From NCBI GenBank assembly GCA_947169235.1, contig CAMVOY010000007.1, positions 1-57,415 on the forward strand: 57,415 bases of DNA. The letters run 5' to 3'. Position numbers and translations under genes: made by a program. Shown here piece by piece: positions 9,638 to 18,850 of this stretch. The DNA is from an uncultured Lachnospiraceae bacterium. Lineage in GTDB: Bacteria > Bacillota > Clostridia > Lachnospirales > Lachnospiraceae. Within the stretch, counting starts at the first letter, position 1. Each line of letters begins with the position of its first letter. Under the pieces are notes generated by a model, which worked only from the letters and a program-made list of their open reading frames with translations, ran no database searches and was not told where the DNA came from.

Positions 9638-11062
9638 CTAATATGCATTTTTATTGACAAATCCTTTAAAGATGGTCAAAAACAGTATTTTTATATCCAG
9701 TCCCATGGACCAGTTTTCTACGTAGTACAGATCGTAATCTATCCTTTTTGGTATGGATGTATCTCCTCTGAAGCCGTTTATCTGGGCCCACCCGGTGATG
9801 CCCGGTCTGACCTGATGCTTTATCATATAGCGAGGGATCTTTGCACGGAACTTCTCCACAAACACGGGACGTTCCGGCCTGGGGCCGACGAGGCTCATTT
9901 TTCCTGAAAGCACGTTAAAAAACTGTGGGAACTCATCAAGGCTGGTTCTTCGGATAAATCTTCCGATCTTCGTCACGTTCGGATCATTTTTTACGGTCCA
10001 CTGTGCGTTATCTTCATCCTGCACCTTCAAAGATCTGAACTTGTACATGGTAAAGGGCTTGTTGTGAAGTCCTACCCTGGTCTGTTTAAAAAGGATGGGT
10101 CCCGGCGATGAAGCTTTGACCAGGATGGCTATTATGAGCATCGGGATCGAAGTGAGTATGATCAAAAGTATGGATCCTACGATGTCGAAAGTCCTTTTTA
10201 TGAATCTGTTTACGGTTAACGACAGAGGAACTTTCCTTACATGGATCACCGGAAGTCCGTCGAGGTCCTCGGTGTAGGGCCTGGTCGGTATCACATTTTT
10301 GTAATCCGGTACGAACTTCGTGTGGATACCGTGGTTCTCTGCGATATTTACTATGCTTTCGAGTTTGTCAAAGTGATCTATGGCCAGTGTGATCACGATC
10401 TCGTCATAATCATTTTCATTTAAAAATGTCTCGAGCTTGTCCGTGGTCCCGAGTACTTTAACGTCTTTGTAGTGCTTTGAGTCCCCGGCATTGTCATCGA
10501 GGATCCCATCTATGGTGTAACCCCATTCCGGGTTGGCTTTCAGTCTGTCAATATAGCCTTTGGCTGCATTTGAATATCCAACCAGAAGAACACGTTTTTT
10601 GTGCCGGCTGTTTTTCCTTATCTGACTTGCAACGACTGAGATCAGCAAACGGATAAGGCAGGTCGCGACCGTATTTGTGATAACAAAGATAAGCACAAAA
10701 AGACGCGCATAGCTGACGGTTCTGTAGAAGAAGAGTATAGCCGTAACTATGATTATCCCGACAAGGTTTGCGCCGATTACGGATGCTGATTCAGCGAGGT
10801 GTTTTTTAATCCGTCCGGGATCATAGAGTCTGAAAAACCAATAAGAAATGATATAACTCGGAACCAGCGCGACCAGACACTGCATGTAAACACCGAGATC
10901 CGGATAAAACCCATGAGGTTTTCTTATCAGGTGACAGACTAAAAGCGGGCTGTGCTTTGTATCAAAGCGAAGGAAATACGAAAGGATGAAGACGCCGATA
11001 ATAATGCCCGCATCTGTGATGACGCGAAACAAGATTAACAGCTTTTCGTTTTCCTTTATCAA
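9638..11062 (-). CDS. Polyprenyl-phosphate sugar-1-phosphate transferase
   Basis: The 474-residue membrane protein transfers a sugar-1-phosphate to undecaprenyl phosphate, the first step of an exopolysaccharide or wall polymer. It has four N-terminal membrane helices, a Rossmann-like CoA-binding-type domain (KKRVLLVGYSNAAKGYI) and the C-terminal bacterial sugar transferase domain with its own helix (KRTFDIVGSILLIIL), FKQTRVG, MYKFRSL, SLDEFPQFFNVL and SLVGPRPERP. The start is a TTG at 11062 with GGAGGGG 6 bases upstream; a longer ATG-started frame to 11152 would include the promoter. A second enzyme of this family lies at 27400. The sugar is not predictable with confidence. Confidence 0.9.
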   Translation of the reverse strand: MIKENEKLLILFRVITDAGIIIGVFILSYFLRFDTKHSPLLVCHLIRKPHGFYPDLGVYMQCLVALVPSYIISYWFFRLYDPGRIKKHLAESASVIGANLVGIIIVTAILFFYRTVSYARLFVLIFVITNTVATCLIRLLISVVASQIRKNSRHKKRVLLVGYSNAAKGYIDRLKANPEWGYTIDGILDDNAGDSKHYKDVKVLGTTDKLETFLNENDYDEIVITLAIDHFDKLESIVNIAENHGIHTKFVPDYKNVIPTRPYTEDLDGLPVIHVRKVPLSLTVNRFIKRTFDIVGSILLIILTSIPMLIIAILVKASSPGPILFKQTRVGLHNKPFTMYKFRSLKVQDEDNAQWTVKNDPNVTKIGRFIRRTSLDEFPQFFNVLSGKMSLVGPRPERPVFVEKFRAKIPRYMIKHQVRPGITGWAQINGFRGDTSIPKRIDYDLYYVENWSMGLDIKILFLTIFKGFVNKNAY

Positions 11063-11095
11063 ATATAACCCCTCCAATCTTTTTGCATCTACACA

Positions 11096-11124
11096 ATTAT
11101 AATACATTTTATTCACAAAGTAAA
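11096..11124 (-). promoter_or_regulatory. Sigma-A promoter of the sugar transferase gene
   Basis: On the minus strand TTTACT (11124-11119) and TATAAT (11101-11096) are 17 bases apart. It lies 34 bases before the TTG start and supports that start choice. The htrA gene starts divergently at 11209; on that strand a TGCTAGAAT at 11135-11143 may be an extended -10 box, without a convincing -35. Confidence 0.7.
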
Positions 11125-11208
11125 CACAAATTACTGCTAGAATTGCAAACATAAACAGGAAAACAACGTGTTTAAAGCGCTTATCAAAACAAAGGAAGGT
11201 GAAAAGAT

Positions 11209-12747
11209 ATGGAGAATCAGGAAGGACGTTATATCATCGAGTATGACACCCAGACGGGTGAGCCTATCTATAGCGACGGCTACAGAGAGGGCAGACAGCA
11301 GAATGAATACAGGTCTTCCGAGACCGGACCGGAGTACAGAGCGCGCGAGCCGGAGTACAGAGCGCCGGAGCCGCAGCCGATGCCTGAAGGAAATGTATAT
11401 CGTTTCCAGAACGCTGAGGCAGTGAGACCTAAAAAGGTCAAGAAGGGCTGGACGATGCCGAAGGTGGCACTCGGAGCTGTGATGTTCGGAGTGATCGCGG
11501 CGGGATGTTTTTTCGGAGTGAATGCCGGACTGAATGCACTTACGGGTGGTGCAGGTGAAAGTAAGCCTGCAGAGGAGATCTCGCAGACACGCGTCGAGGC
11601 GCATACGGATGACTCGAAGGCTACGGGAACATCGGCAACGGATGTTTCTGATATAGTAGAAGCAGTGATGCCTTCGGTAGTCGGAGTCGCAAATACTACG
11701 GTCGTTCAGAACTTCTTCGGTCAGCAGTATGAATCAAAGGGTGAGGGTAGCGGTTTTATTGTAAAGCAGGATGGCGATGAGTTGTTGGTAGTGACCAACG
11801 CGCATGTGGTCGAGAACGCAAAGGAGCTTGAGGTCACATTCTGTGATAATGAAAAGGTGAAGGCCGAAGTAAAGGGCACCAGCGAGTCAAATGACATCGC
11901 GCTTCTCACCGTCGACATGAAAAAGATCAAGGACTCCACCAAAAAGGAGATCAAGGCTGCGACCTTGAGATCAACGGATGATGTAAAGGTCGGAGAGATG
12001 GCCATCGCCATCGGAAATGCGAACGGAAGCGGACAGTCAGTGACCGTAGGATATGTGAGCGCCAAGGATCGTACATTCGTGATCGGAACCACGGATTCGA
12101 ACGGAAGGAGCAATACCCGTCCGATGCTTCAGACGGATGCGGCCATCAACCCGGGTAACTCGGGCGGACCGCTGATCGATTCGAAGGGACGTGTTATTGG
12201 TATCACGACATCCAAGGAGTTTTCGGCGGTCGATGGAAGAGATATAGTTGGAATGAACTATGCTATCCCGATGTCTGACGGAGTTTCGATCATCAATGAC
12301 CTGATGAACCGTGAGGTGCTTAAGGACAGAGAGAAGGGATACCTTGGTATCACCGGTGAAGACATCGACTCTGAGGCTTCCAAAAAATACAACATGCCTG
12401 AGGGAGTATATGTAAAATCACTCTCCGATACCGGAGCTGCCGCAAAGTCGGGCATCTATCAGGGTGACATCATAACAAAGATCGACGGCACCGCAGTGAA
12501 AAAGATCGAGGATGTCAGAGAGATAGTGAACTCAAGACGTGTCGGAACTACGATCGAGGTCACCGTACAGCGCAGCGATGGTAAGAAGTACGAGGAGAAA
12601 AAGATCAAAGTGACTCTCGCATCAAAAGATACTCTGGATGGTCTTCCGGAGGAAGAATACGATGATGGTTCTGATCAGTATCAGGAGCAGCAACAGCCGC
12701 AGCCAAACGGTGGCGACCAGATCATCCCATGGGGATTCTTCCAGTAA
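11209..12747 (+). CDS. HtrA/DegP-type membrane-anchored serine protease
   Basis: A 512-residue S1C serine protease for quality control outside the membrane. The N-terminal 75 residues are cytoplasmic and rich in Glu, Arg and Pro, with a repeat EYRA; one transmembrane helix covers about 84-108. The trypsin-like domain has the catalytic triad His199 (TNAHVVEN), Asp229 (SNDIALL) and Ser318 (GNSGGPL). A single PDZ domain follows (about 385-480), with GYLGITG and KSGIYQGDIITKI. The C-terminal tail is Gln-rich and ends in an aromatic WGFFQ. AAGGAAGG precedes the ATG. It is monocistronic: a terminator follows directly. The gene could be called htrA or degP; the paralog is not resolved. Confidence 0.93.
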   Translation: MENQEGRYIIEYDTQTGEPIYSDGYREGRQQNEYRSSETGPEYRAREPEYRAPEPQPMPEGNVYRFQNAEAVRPKKVKKGWTMPKVALGAVMFGVIAAGCFFGVNAGLNALTGGAGESKPAEEISQTRVEAHTDDSKATGTSATDVSDIVEAVMPSVVGVANTTVVQNFFGQQYESKGEGSGFIVKQDGDELLVVTNAHVVENAKELEVTFCDNEKVKAEVKGTSESNDIALLTVDMKKIKDSTKKEIKAATLRSTDDVKVGEMAIAIGNANGSGQSVTVGYVSAKDRTFVIGTTDSNGRSNTRPMLQTDAAINPGNSGGPLIDSKGRVIGITTSKEFSAVDGRDIVGMNYAIPMSDGVSIINDLMNREVLKDREKGYLGITGEDIDSEASKKYNMPEGVYVKSLSDTGAAAKSGIYQGDIITKIDGTAVKKIEDVREIVNSRRVGTTIEVTVQRSDGKKYEEKKIKVTLASKDTLDGLPEEEYDDGSDQYQEQQQPQPNGGDQIIPWGFFQ

Positions 12748-12756
12748 AACTGATAC

Positions 12757-12785
12757 TTGCAAGAAAGCGATAATTAAGGTATAAT
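12757..12785 (+). promoter_or_regulatory. Sigma-A promoter of hisC, overlapping the htrA terminator
   Basis: TTGCAA (12757-12762) and TATAAT (12780-12785) are 17 bases apart. Transcription should start near 12792, inside the 5' arm of the terminator hairpin at 12787-12812. The hisC transcript therefore carries only a part of that hairpin. The hexamers are the same as those of the helicase promoter at 6321-6349. Confidence 0.7.
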
Positions 12786-12786
12786 T

Positions 12787-12818
12787 AACCCGTCGGTGTT
12801 TGCCGGCGGGTTTTGTTT
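12787..12818 (+). terminator. Rho-independent terminator after htrA
   Basis: AACCCGTCGG (12787-12796) pairs with CCGGCGGGTT (12803-12812) through 10 base pairs with one G-U wobble and a 6-base loop; TTTTGTTT follows. Confidence 0.8.
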
Positions 12819-12838
12819 AACAATGCTTGGAGGGCGTT

Positions 12839-13921
12839 ATGTATAAATGGGAGGAAAACCTTAGGGAAGTAGAACCTTATGTTCCCGGCACGCAGCCGAG
12901 ACAGAAGGATGTAATAAAGCTTAATACAAACGAGAATCCGTATCCACCGTCTGAAAAGGTGATACAGGCGATACGTGAGGCTGATCTGGATAACTCCATG
13001 AGAAAATATCCGGATCCGACTTCGAACGAGCTCACAAAAGCCTTAAAGGAATACTACGGACTTGAGGATCAGCAGGTGTTCGTGGGAACGGGTTCGGATG
13101 ATGTTTTGTCCATAGCATTTTTAACGTGTTTCAATTCTGATAAGCCCATCATTTTTCCGGATGTAACGTATTCATTTTATCCGGTTTGGGCGAAGGTCTA
13201 TCGTATACCGTATCGCGAGATCCCCGTGGATGAAGGGATGAGAGTGAGGATTGAGGATTACGGAGTAGGAGAAGGAAAACACGAGCCGAATGGGGGAGTG
13301 GTGATAGCAAATCCGAACGCTCCTACCGGTATAGCACTTTCACGCAAGGAGATCCTTCAGATCGTGGAGGCAAATCCTGATGTGGTCGTGATCGTGGATG
13401 AGGCGTATGTGGATTATTCGGGAGAGAGTGCGTTGCCTCTTTTGATGGATCACAAGAATCTGTTGATCGTGAGGACATTCTCGAAGTCAAGAGCCATGGC
13501 AGGGGCACGCATAGGCTTTGCGATCGGATCGCCGGAGCTGATTAAGGCCATGAATGATGTCGCACAGTCGATAAACTCATATACCAAGCCGACATTGTCT
13601 CTGACGGCAGCGGTTGCATCCATAGGGGATGAGGAGTATTTCAGGGCCAGGATAGACGATGTTTTGAGAACCCGCGCGAGGACCGTGCTCGAGTTGAAAA
13701 AGAGAGGCTTTTCCGTACTGCCTTCATCGACCAATTTCGTGTTTGCCGCACCCGGCAGGATAGATGCGGGGCTGCTTTATGAGGAGCTGGTCGACAGAAA
13801 TATATACGTAAGATTTTTCAATGCCGAAAAGACGAAAAAATATCTCCGTATAACCATAGGTACCGACCGGGAGATGGATGCCCTTTTTGCTGCGATAGAT
13901 GAGATCATTCACACATATTGA
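12839..13921 (+). CDS. hisC: Histidinol-phosphate aminotransferase
   Basis: A 360-residue class I/II aminotransferase that uses pyridoxal phosphate to convert imidazole acetol phosphate and glutamate to histidinol phosphate in histidine synthesis. The N-terminus has KLNTNENPYPPS, the family hallmark. ANPNAPTG and VDEAYVDYS are the cofactor-binding motifs, and the lysine of TFSKSRAMAGAR (about residue 216) is the Schiff-base lysine. The ATG at 12839 follows GGAGGG; a TTG 12 bases earlier would include this ribosome binding site. No other his gene is present in the window. Proteins of this family can also act on phenylalanine, tyrosine or L-threonine-phosphate, so the name is likely but not proven. 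Confidence 0.85.
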   Translation: MYKWEENLREVEPYVPGTQPRQKDVIKLNTNENPYPPSEKVIQAIREADLDNSMRKYPDPTSNELTKALKEYYGLEDQQVFVGTGSDDVLSIAFLTCFNSDKPIIFPDVTYSFYPVWAKVYRIPYREIPVDEGMRVRIEDYGVGEGKHEPNGGVVIANPNAPTGIALSRKEILQIVEANPDVVVIVDEAYVDYSGESALPLLMDHKNLLIVRTFSKSRAMAGARIGFAIGSPELIKAMNDVAQSINSYTKPTLSLTAAVASIGDEEYFRARIDDVLRTRARTVLELKKRGFSVLPSSTNFVFAAPGRIDAGLLYEELVDRNIYVRFFNAEKTKKYLRITIGTDREMDALFAAIDEIIHTY

Positions 13922-13959
13922 TGGTCGGTTTGTTTCAATGACAACTGTTGGAGGGGTGT

Positions 13960-16900
13960 ATGCCGGGAGATTTTTTTGAAAAAAGGGTGGCAAACCCGAG
14001 CGTGTTTATGGAGAACAGACTTCATCCGCACGCGGAGTTTGAGACCTTCATAGACGGGAAGACCAATCGAATCCTAAGTCTGGATGGCGAGTGGTCTTTT
14101 TCCTATGCTGACAGCCCGGCTGGTGCGACTGATGGGTTTTGGACGGAGGATTTTGACCATAGCGCATGGGACGCTATACAGGTCCCCGGACATATACAGT
14201 TGCAGGGCTATGATAAGCCTCATTACACCAACATAGCATATCCGTGGGACGGAGTAGAGGCGCTCGGACGCGGCTGGACACCCGAGGAGTTCAACCCGGT
14301 TGCGGAGTATATAAAGACATTTGAAATAAACAAAAAACTCGTCGGGCAAACCATGAGACTGTCATTCCAGGGCGTGGAGAGCTGCGCCGGAGTATGGCTG
14401 AACGGAGAGTACGTAGGATACTTTGAGAACAGTTTTGATCCTGCGGAGTTCGATATAACGAAGTTTATAAAAAGAGGGAAAAACAAGCTTGCCGTGCGCG
14501 TATATAAATGGTGCGCAGGCAGCTGGTGTGAGGATCAGGATTTCTTCAGGTTTTCCGGGATATATCGTTCGGTTTATATCTATACCGTACCTGATGTGCA
14601 TATGGAGGACATCAGGATAAGGGCTATCCCCGATGAAGCTTTCAAGGACGGTACACTCGAGGTAAAGGTCAGTGTGTCGAATCCGGGGAGCGTGAGATTT
14701 TTGCTCACCGAGCCCTCTGAGACGGAGGAAGACGAGGACAAGGTCGTATATGACTCGGGCGAGCATCCCGTGGGGCAGGAGCCCGGAAAAGCCGATCTGT
14801 ACACGATGAAGATATCGTCGCCGAAATTGTGGAGCGCGGAAAAACCGAACCTCTACAAACTCGGTGTGTTTGTGAAGGATCCGAGCGGAAAAAAGGAAGA
14901 GTATTCGTCGTTTAATGTGGGCTTCAGAAAGTTCGAGCTCAAAGGCGGACTGATGCTGTTAAACGGCAAAAGGATCGTTTTTAAGGGTGTGAACAGACAT
15001 GAGTTTTCTTCGGATAAAGGCCGCAGGGTCTCTGACGAGGAACTTCTTACAGACATCCTTACGATGAAGAAAAACAATATAAATGCGATCAGGACGAGTC
15101 ACTATCCTGATGATGTGAGGATATATGATCTCTGTGATAAATACGGATTGTATATGATCGCCGAGAACAACATGGAGACTCATGGAACCTGGCAGATGTA
15201 CGACCCCATCGCGCAACCGGACTGCAAAGGTCCTTTGGATTTTGAGAACATAAATACACATGCTGCGCAGGTCATCGACAAGGTGATCCCGGGAGATGAT
15301 GAGAGGTGGGCGCCGATGCTTCTCGACAGAGTGAGCTCCTGTTATCATAGGGATAAGAATCACCCGTCGATCCTCATCTGGTCGATTGGAAACGAATCCT
15401 TTGGCGGGTCAGTGCTTCAGAGTATGACGGATCTTTTTCATGCACTCGATCCCGACAGACTTGTCCACTACGAGGGGATATTCCACGACAGGAGATATCC
15501 GAACACGAGTGATATAGAGAGTCAGATGTATCCGTCCGTAGAGGATATCGAGGCGTTTTTGGCAGAACATAAAGAAAAACCTTTTATCTGCTGTGAGTAT
15601 ACCCATGCCATGGGAAACAGCTGTGGAGGGATGCACAAATACACGGATCTTGCTGAGAGGGAGCCGAGGTATCAGGGTGGTTTCATCTGGGATTATATAG
15701 ATCAGTCTCTCGATGCGGAGACTGCTTATGGTGAACCTTATCAGGCTTATGGTGGTGATTTCGGGGACAGGCCGTCATCGTATGAGTTTTCCGGAAACGG
15801 CATAGTTTATGCTTCGGACAGGACCCCTTCACCCAAGATGCAGGAGGTTAAGGCAAACTATCAGGGGATACACGTGGAGTTTTTCGATGAGGGACTCAGG
15901 CGTGGTAAAAAGCCCCTTTTGCCCGGTATGATGAGGATAGTGAATAACAATCTTTTCACCTCCACATCCGAATACATGTGTCGTGTGGATCTGCTTTTCG
16001 AGGGTGAGCGTATCGATATGGAGGTTATAGATACCGATGTGGCGCCCATGAGTGAAAAGGTGATGAAGATCCCATTCTACGGAGACGAGAAAAAGGCCGG
16101 AGAGTATGCATTTATAATATCCTTCATGGAGAAGCAGGACAGGCCGTGGTGTAAGGCCGGATATGTGGCTGCGTTCTCGCAGTGGTGCTATACCGTGGAG
16201 TATGATATCGCTGAAGAAGAGGAGGAAGTTACGGATGAGACCGTGCCGGATACCGTCTTTGGTATCGAGAAGGCCGGCAGTCTCGAGATCATCCGTGGCG
16301 AGGAAAACATAGGCGTCAGAGGAAGCGGCTTTTCCATATTGTTCTCGGGACCGATGGGAGGACTTGTCTCCTACAACTGCAGGGGGAGAGAGCTGATAGG
16401 GTGCGTACCGAAGCCGAATTTCTGGAGAGCTCCCACTGATAACGACAGGGGAGCGTTCTCGCAGATGAGGTATGCTCAGTGGAAGACGGCAAGCCTGTAC
16501 CATAGGCCGATCTATGCCGGACAGGAGAGAGTTATCTACCCATGGATGGTGGATTATGAGAAAAATTATGGGATCGGAGCAAAAAAACGTAGCGACGGAA
16601 CATTTTTCATAAGATATGCATATATTATCGCTACGGTTCCGGAAACAAAAGTGGATGTCAGCTATACTGTATATCAGGATGGCAGGATAAAGATGGAGCT
16701 TGATTATGATCCGTCTAAAAAAATGACGGAGATGCCGGAGTTCGGGCTTATGTTCACTCTGGATGCCGCCTTCGACAGGCTGGAGTGGTACGGTCTCGGC
16801 CCTGAGGAAACCTACGCGGACAGAAAGAGAGGCGGCAGGCTGGGCATCTGGAAAAACATGGTTAAGGATAATATGGCACGCTATCTGGTTCCGCAGGAGT

Positions 16901-17196
16901 GTGGAAACAAGGAGGATGTGCGATATATAAAGGTGATGGATAAAAACGGCTACGGGCTTGTGTTTACCGCGTGCGAGGGTTCGATGAGTGCTTCGGCACT
17001 GCCCTATACGCCGCATCAGCTGGAGACAGCGTCACATCTGTACGAACTGCCGAAAGCGTGCAACACGATAGTCCGGCTCTCAAAGGCTCAGATGGGAGTC
17101 GGAGGTGATGACAGCTGGGGTGCCCGTGTCCATCCCGAGTATCTGCTCGATGTGAGCGGACATATGCATTTTGAGGTGATGATTGGAGGCTTATAA
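13960..17196 (+). CDS. lacZ: Beta-galactosidase, glycoside hydrolase family 2
   Basis: The 1078-residue enzyme is a LacZ-type GH2 protein without a signal peptide, so it should hydrolyse beta-galactosides in the cytosol. Domains in order: jelly-roll sugar-binding domain (about 60-225), immunoglobulin-like domain, TIM barrel with FKGVNRHEF and NAIRTSHYPDD, a second Ig-like domain, and the large C-terminal beta-sandwich (Bgal_small_N). The acid/base Glu is in IGNESFG (about Glu479) and the nucleophile in CCEYTHAMGNS (about Glu546). GGAGGGG precedes the ATG at 13960. No lac permease or regulator is nearby; it sits between hisC and clpX, and its stop codon shares one base with the clpX start codon. 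Confidence 0.93.
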   Translation: MPGDFFEKRVANPSVFMENRLHPHAEFETFIDGKTNRILSLDGEWSFSYADSPAGATDGFWTEDFDHSAWDAIQVPGHIQLQGYDKPHYTNIAYPWDGVEALGRGWTPEEFNPVAEYIKTFEINKKLVGQTMRLSFQGVESCAGVWLNGEYVGYFENSFDPAEFDITKFIKRGKNKLAVRVYKWCAGSWCEDQDFFRFSGIYRSVYIYTVPDVHMEDIRIRAIPDEAFKDGTLEVKVSVSNPGSVRFLLTEPSETEEDEDKVVYDSGEHPVGQEPGKADLYTMKISSPKLWSAEKPNLYKLGVFVKDPSGKKEEYSSFNVGFRKFELKGGLMLLNGKRIVFKGVNRHEFSSDKGRRVSDEELLTDILTMKKNNINAIRTSHYPDDVRIYDLCDKYGLYMIAENNMETHGTWQMYDPIAQPDCKGPLDFENINTHAAQVIDKVIPGDDERWAPMLLDRVSSCYHRDKNHPSILIWSIGNESFGGSVLQSMTDLFHALDPDRLVHYEGIFHDRRYPNTSDIESQMYPSVEDIEAFLAEHKEKPFICCEYTHAMGNSCGGMHKYTDLAEREPRYQGGFIWDYIDQSLDAETAYGEPYQAYGGDFGDRPSSYEFSGNGIVYASDRTPSPKMQEVKANYQGIHVEFFDEGLRRGKKPLLPGMMRIVNNNLFTSTSEYMCRVDLLFEGERIDMEVIDTDVAPMSEKVMKIPFYGDEKKAGEYAFIISFMEKQDRPWCKAGYVAAFSQWCYTVEYDIAEEEEEVTDETVPDTVFGIEKAGSLEIIRGEENIGVRGSGFSILFSGPMGGLVSYNCRGRELIGCVPKPNFWRAPTDNDRGAFSQMRYAQWKTASLYHRPIYAGQERVIYPWMVDYEKNYGIGAKKRSDGTFFIRYAYIIATVPETKVDVSYTVYQDGRIKMELDYDPSKKMTEMPEFGLMFTLDAAFDRLEWYGLGPEETYADRKRGGRLGIWKNMVKDNMARYLVPQECGNKEDVRYIKVMDKNGYGLVFTACEGSMSASALPYTPHQLETASHLYELPKACNTIVRLSKAQMGVGGDDSWGARVHPEYLLDVSGHMHFEVMIGGL

Positions 17197-18647
17197 TGAG
17201 TGAGAATGAAGTAAATACTACAAATAGTGATTCAGGAAACGGTGGGAGTGGCGATAACGGCGGCTATGAGCGCGTATGCTATATGTGCCACCGTCCTGAG
17301 AGCAAGGTCGACAAGATGATCGTGATCCCGAACAATATCTGTATCTGTTCGGACTGCATGCAGAACACTCTCGACCAGATATCCGCATCCGGATTTCCGG
17401 GTATGCAGGGACTTTCTCCCCAGGATATCATGAACATCAGCGGGATGGGGATCGTGCCGCCTGATGAGTTCCAGATGAAGCATGCCGTTAAAAAGAAAAA
17501 GAAAAAGGAAGAGCCGAAAGAATCACCGGCTTTGGATATCAAGAATCTCCCTGCTCCTCACGTGATCAAAGGAAATCTCGATGAGTACGTAGTGGGACAG
17601 GAACATGCGAAAAAGGTCCTCGCAGTCGGTGTCTACAACCATTACAAGCGCGTCATGGCTGAGATATCCGAGAACGAAGAAGCAAACGATGAGTCGACCG
17701 TTAAAAAGGGTGTGAAGCTCGACGGTATCGAGATCGAGAAGTCAAACATGCTCATGCTCGGACCGACCGGTAGCGGAAAGACGTTTATGGTAAAGACCAT
17801 GGCGAAACTTTTGCAGGTACCGCTCGCGATCACGGATGCGACGGCCCTCACTGAGGCCGGATATATCGGTGATGACGTGGAGAGCGTGATCAGCAAGCTT
17901 CTTTCCAACGCGGGGAATGATGTCGAGCTCGCAGAACGCGGGATCGTCTATATCGACGAGATAGACAAGATCGCAAAGAAGGCAAATGCCCACAACCGCG
18001 ATGTATCGGGTGAAGCCGTGCAGCAGGCGCTCCTAAAACTTTTGGAGGGCGCCGATATAGAGGTGCCTGTGGGCGCTACAAATAAAAATGCCATGGTACC
18101 GATGACCACGGTCAACACCAGCCATATCCTCTTCATCTGCGGGGGTGCGTTCCCGGGCCTTGAGGATATCATCAAGAAAAGGCTGTTAAGCAGCGGAACC
18201 ATGGGCTTTGGCTCAGTTCTCAAGGACAAATATGATGAAGATAATGATATTTTTAGTAAGGTTGAGACAGAAGATATCCGTGAGTTTGGACTGATTCCGG
18301 AGTTCATAGGAAGGTTACCGATCGTCTTTTCTCTGGCTGATCTTGATGAGGATATGCTCGTAAAGGTTCTCACTGAGCCGAGAAACGCCATCGTCAAACA
18401 GTATCAGAAACTCCTCGAGATGGATGAGGTTAAGCTGACGTTCGAGGATGATGCGCTCAGAGAGGTGGCCAAAAAGGCTGTTGAAAAGAAGACCGGAGCG
18501 AGAGCACTCCGCTCCATCATAGAGGACTTCATGATGGATATCATGTACGAGATACCGAAGGATGATTCCATCGGAGAGGTTACGATCACCAGAGATTATA
18601 TCCTCGGAAAAGGTGCTCCGCAGATAAGGATGCGCGGAAGCTATTGA
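17196..18647 (+). CDS. clpX: ATP-dependent Clp protease ATP-binding subunit ClpX
   Basis: A 483-residue AAA+ unfoldase that feeds proteins to ClpP. The N-terminal zinc-binding domain has Cys28, Cys31, Cys51 and Cys54. Walker A is GPTGSGKT near residue 189, Walker B is IVYIDEID, the pore loop is AGYIGDDV, and the sensor/arginine region with EFIGRLPIVF and TGARALRSI is intact. The ClpP-contacting IGF loop reads MGF (GTMGFGSV). It is longer than E. coli ClpX because of an N-terminal Ser/Asn/Gly stretch of about 23 residues and a Lys-rich linker (about 90-115). The ATG overlaps the lacZ stop codon by one base after GGAGGC. clpP and tig, common neighbours, are absent, so clpX is read with lacZ. 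Confidence 0.94.
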   Translation: MSENEVNTTNSDSGNGGSGDNGGYERVCYMCHRPESKVDKMIVIPNNICICSDCMQNTLDQISASGFPGMQGLSPQDIMNISGMGIVPPDEFQMKHAVKKKKKKEEPKESPALDIKNLPAPHVIKGNLDEYVVGQEHAKKVLAVGVYNHYKRVMAEISENEEANDESTVKKGVKLDGIEIEKSNMLMLGPTGSGKTFMVKTMAKLLQVPLAITDATALTEAGYIGDDVESVISKLLSNAGNDVELAERGIVYIDEIDKIAKKANAHNRDVSGEAVQQALLKLLEGADIEVPVGATNKNAMVPMTTVNTSHILFICGGAFPGLEDIIKKRLLSSGTMGFGSVLKDKYDEDNDIFSKVETEDIREFGLIPEFIGRLPIVFSLADLDEDMLVKVLTEPRNAIVKQYQKLLEMDEVKLTFEDDALREVAKKAVEKKTGARALRSIIEDFMMDIMYEIPKDDSIGEVTITRDYILGKGAPQIRMRGSY

Positions 18648-18672
18648 TTTTCACTAAAAGATATGATATAGT
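18644..18672 (+). promoter_or_regulatory. Promoter of tRNA-Gln
   Basis: TTGATT (18644-18649) and TATAGT (18667-18672) are 17 bases apart, with a TGA extension just before the -10 box. The -35 box overlaps the clpX stop codon. Transcription should start near 18679, 15 bases before the tRNA. Confidence 0.7.
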
Positions 18673-18693
18673 GATGTAGTTTGTTACAAACGT

Positions 18694-18765
18694 TGGCCCA
18701 TCGCCAAGCGGTAAGGCACAGGACTTTGACTCCTGCATTCGTGGGTTCGAATCCCGCTGGGCCAG
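18694..18765 (+). tRNA. tRNA-Gln (anticodon TTG)
   Basis: A full cloverleaf can be drawn: acceptor arms TGGCCCA and TGGGCCA, D-arm GCCAAGCGGTAAGGC, anticodon stem CAGGA/TCCTG with loop CTTTGAC (anticodon TTG at 18726-18728), and T-arm GTGGG-TTCGAAT-CCCGC. The 3' CCA is not encoded. Confidence 0.97.
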
Positions 18766-18781
18766 TGTATTATCAAAAGAA

Positions 18782-18822
18782 CAAGGCGCTAAACCTGATC
18801 GGTTTATGCGCCTTGCTTTTTT
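18782..18822. terminator. Terminator of tRNA-Gln, probably bidirectional
   Basis: CAAGGCGC-TAAACC pairs with GGTTTA-T-GCGCCTTG (14 base pairs, one bulged T), followed by CTTTTTT. On the minus strand TTCTTTTG follows the same stem, so it can also end the minus-strand gene that stops at 18851. Confidence 0.88.
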
Positions 18823-18850
18823 GTTGAATATTCGTTTAGCTTGTTATTTG

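Noticed and set aside
11062-11152. A 30-residue longer N-terminus of the sugar transferase with an ATG start
   Set aside because: It contains the -10 and -35 boxes; the TTG with a strong ribosome binding site is the better start.
15829-17016. A 395-codon open frame on the minus strand inside the beta-galactosidase gene
   Set aside because: No ribosome binding site, no recognisable domain and an unlikely composition (many His, Arg and Leu); it is the mirror of a well-supported GH2 gene.
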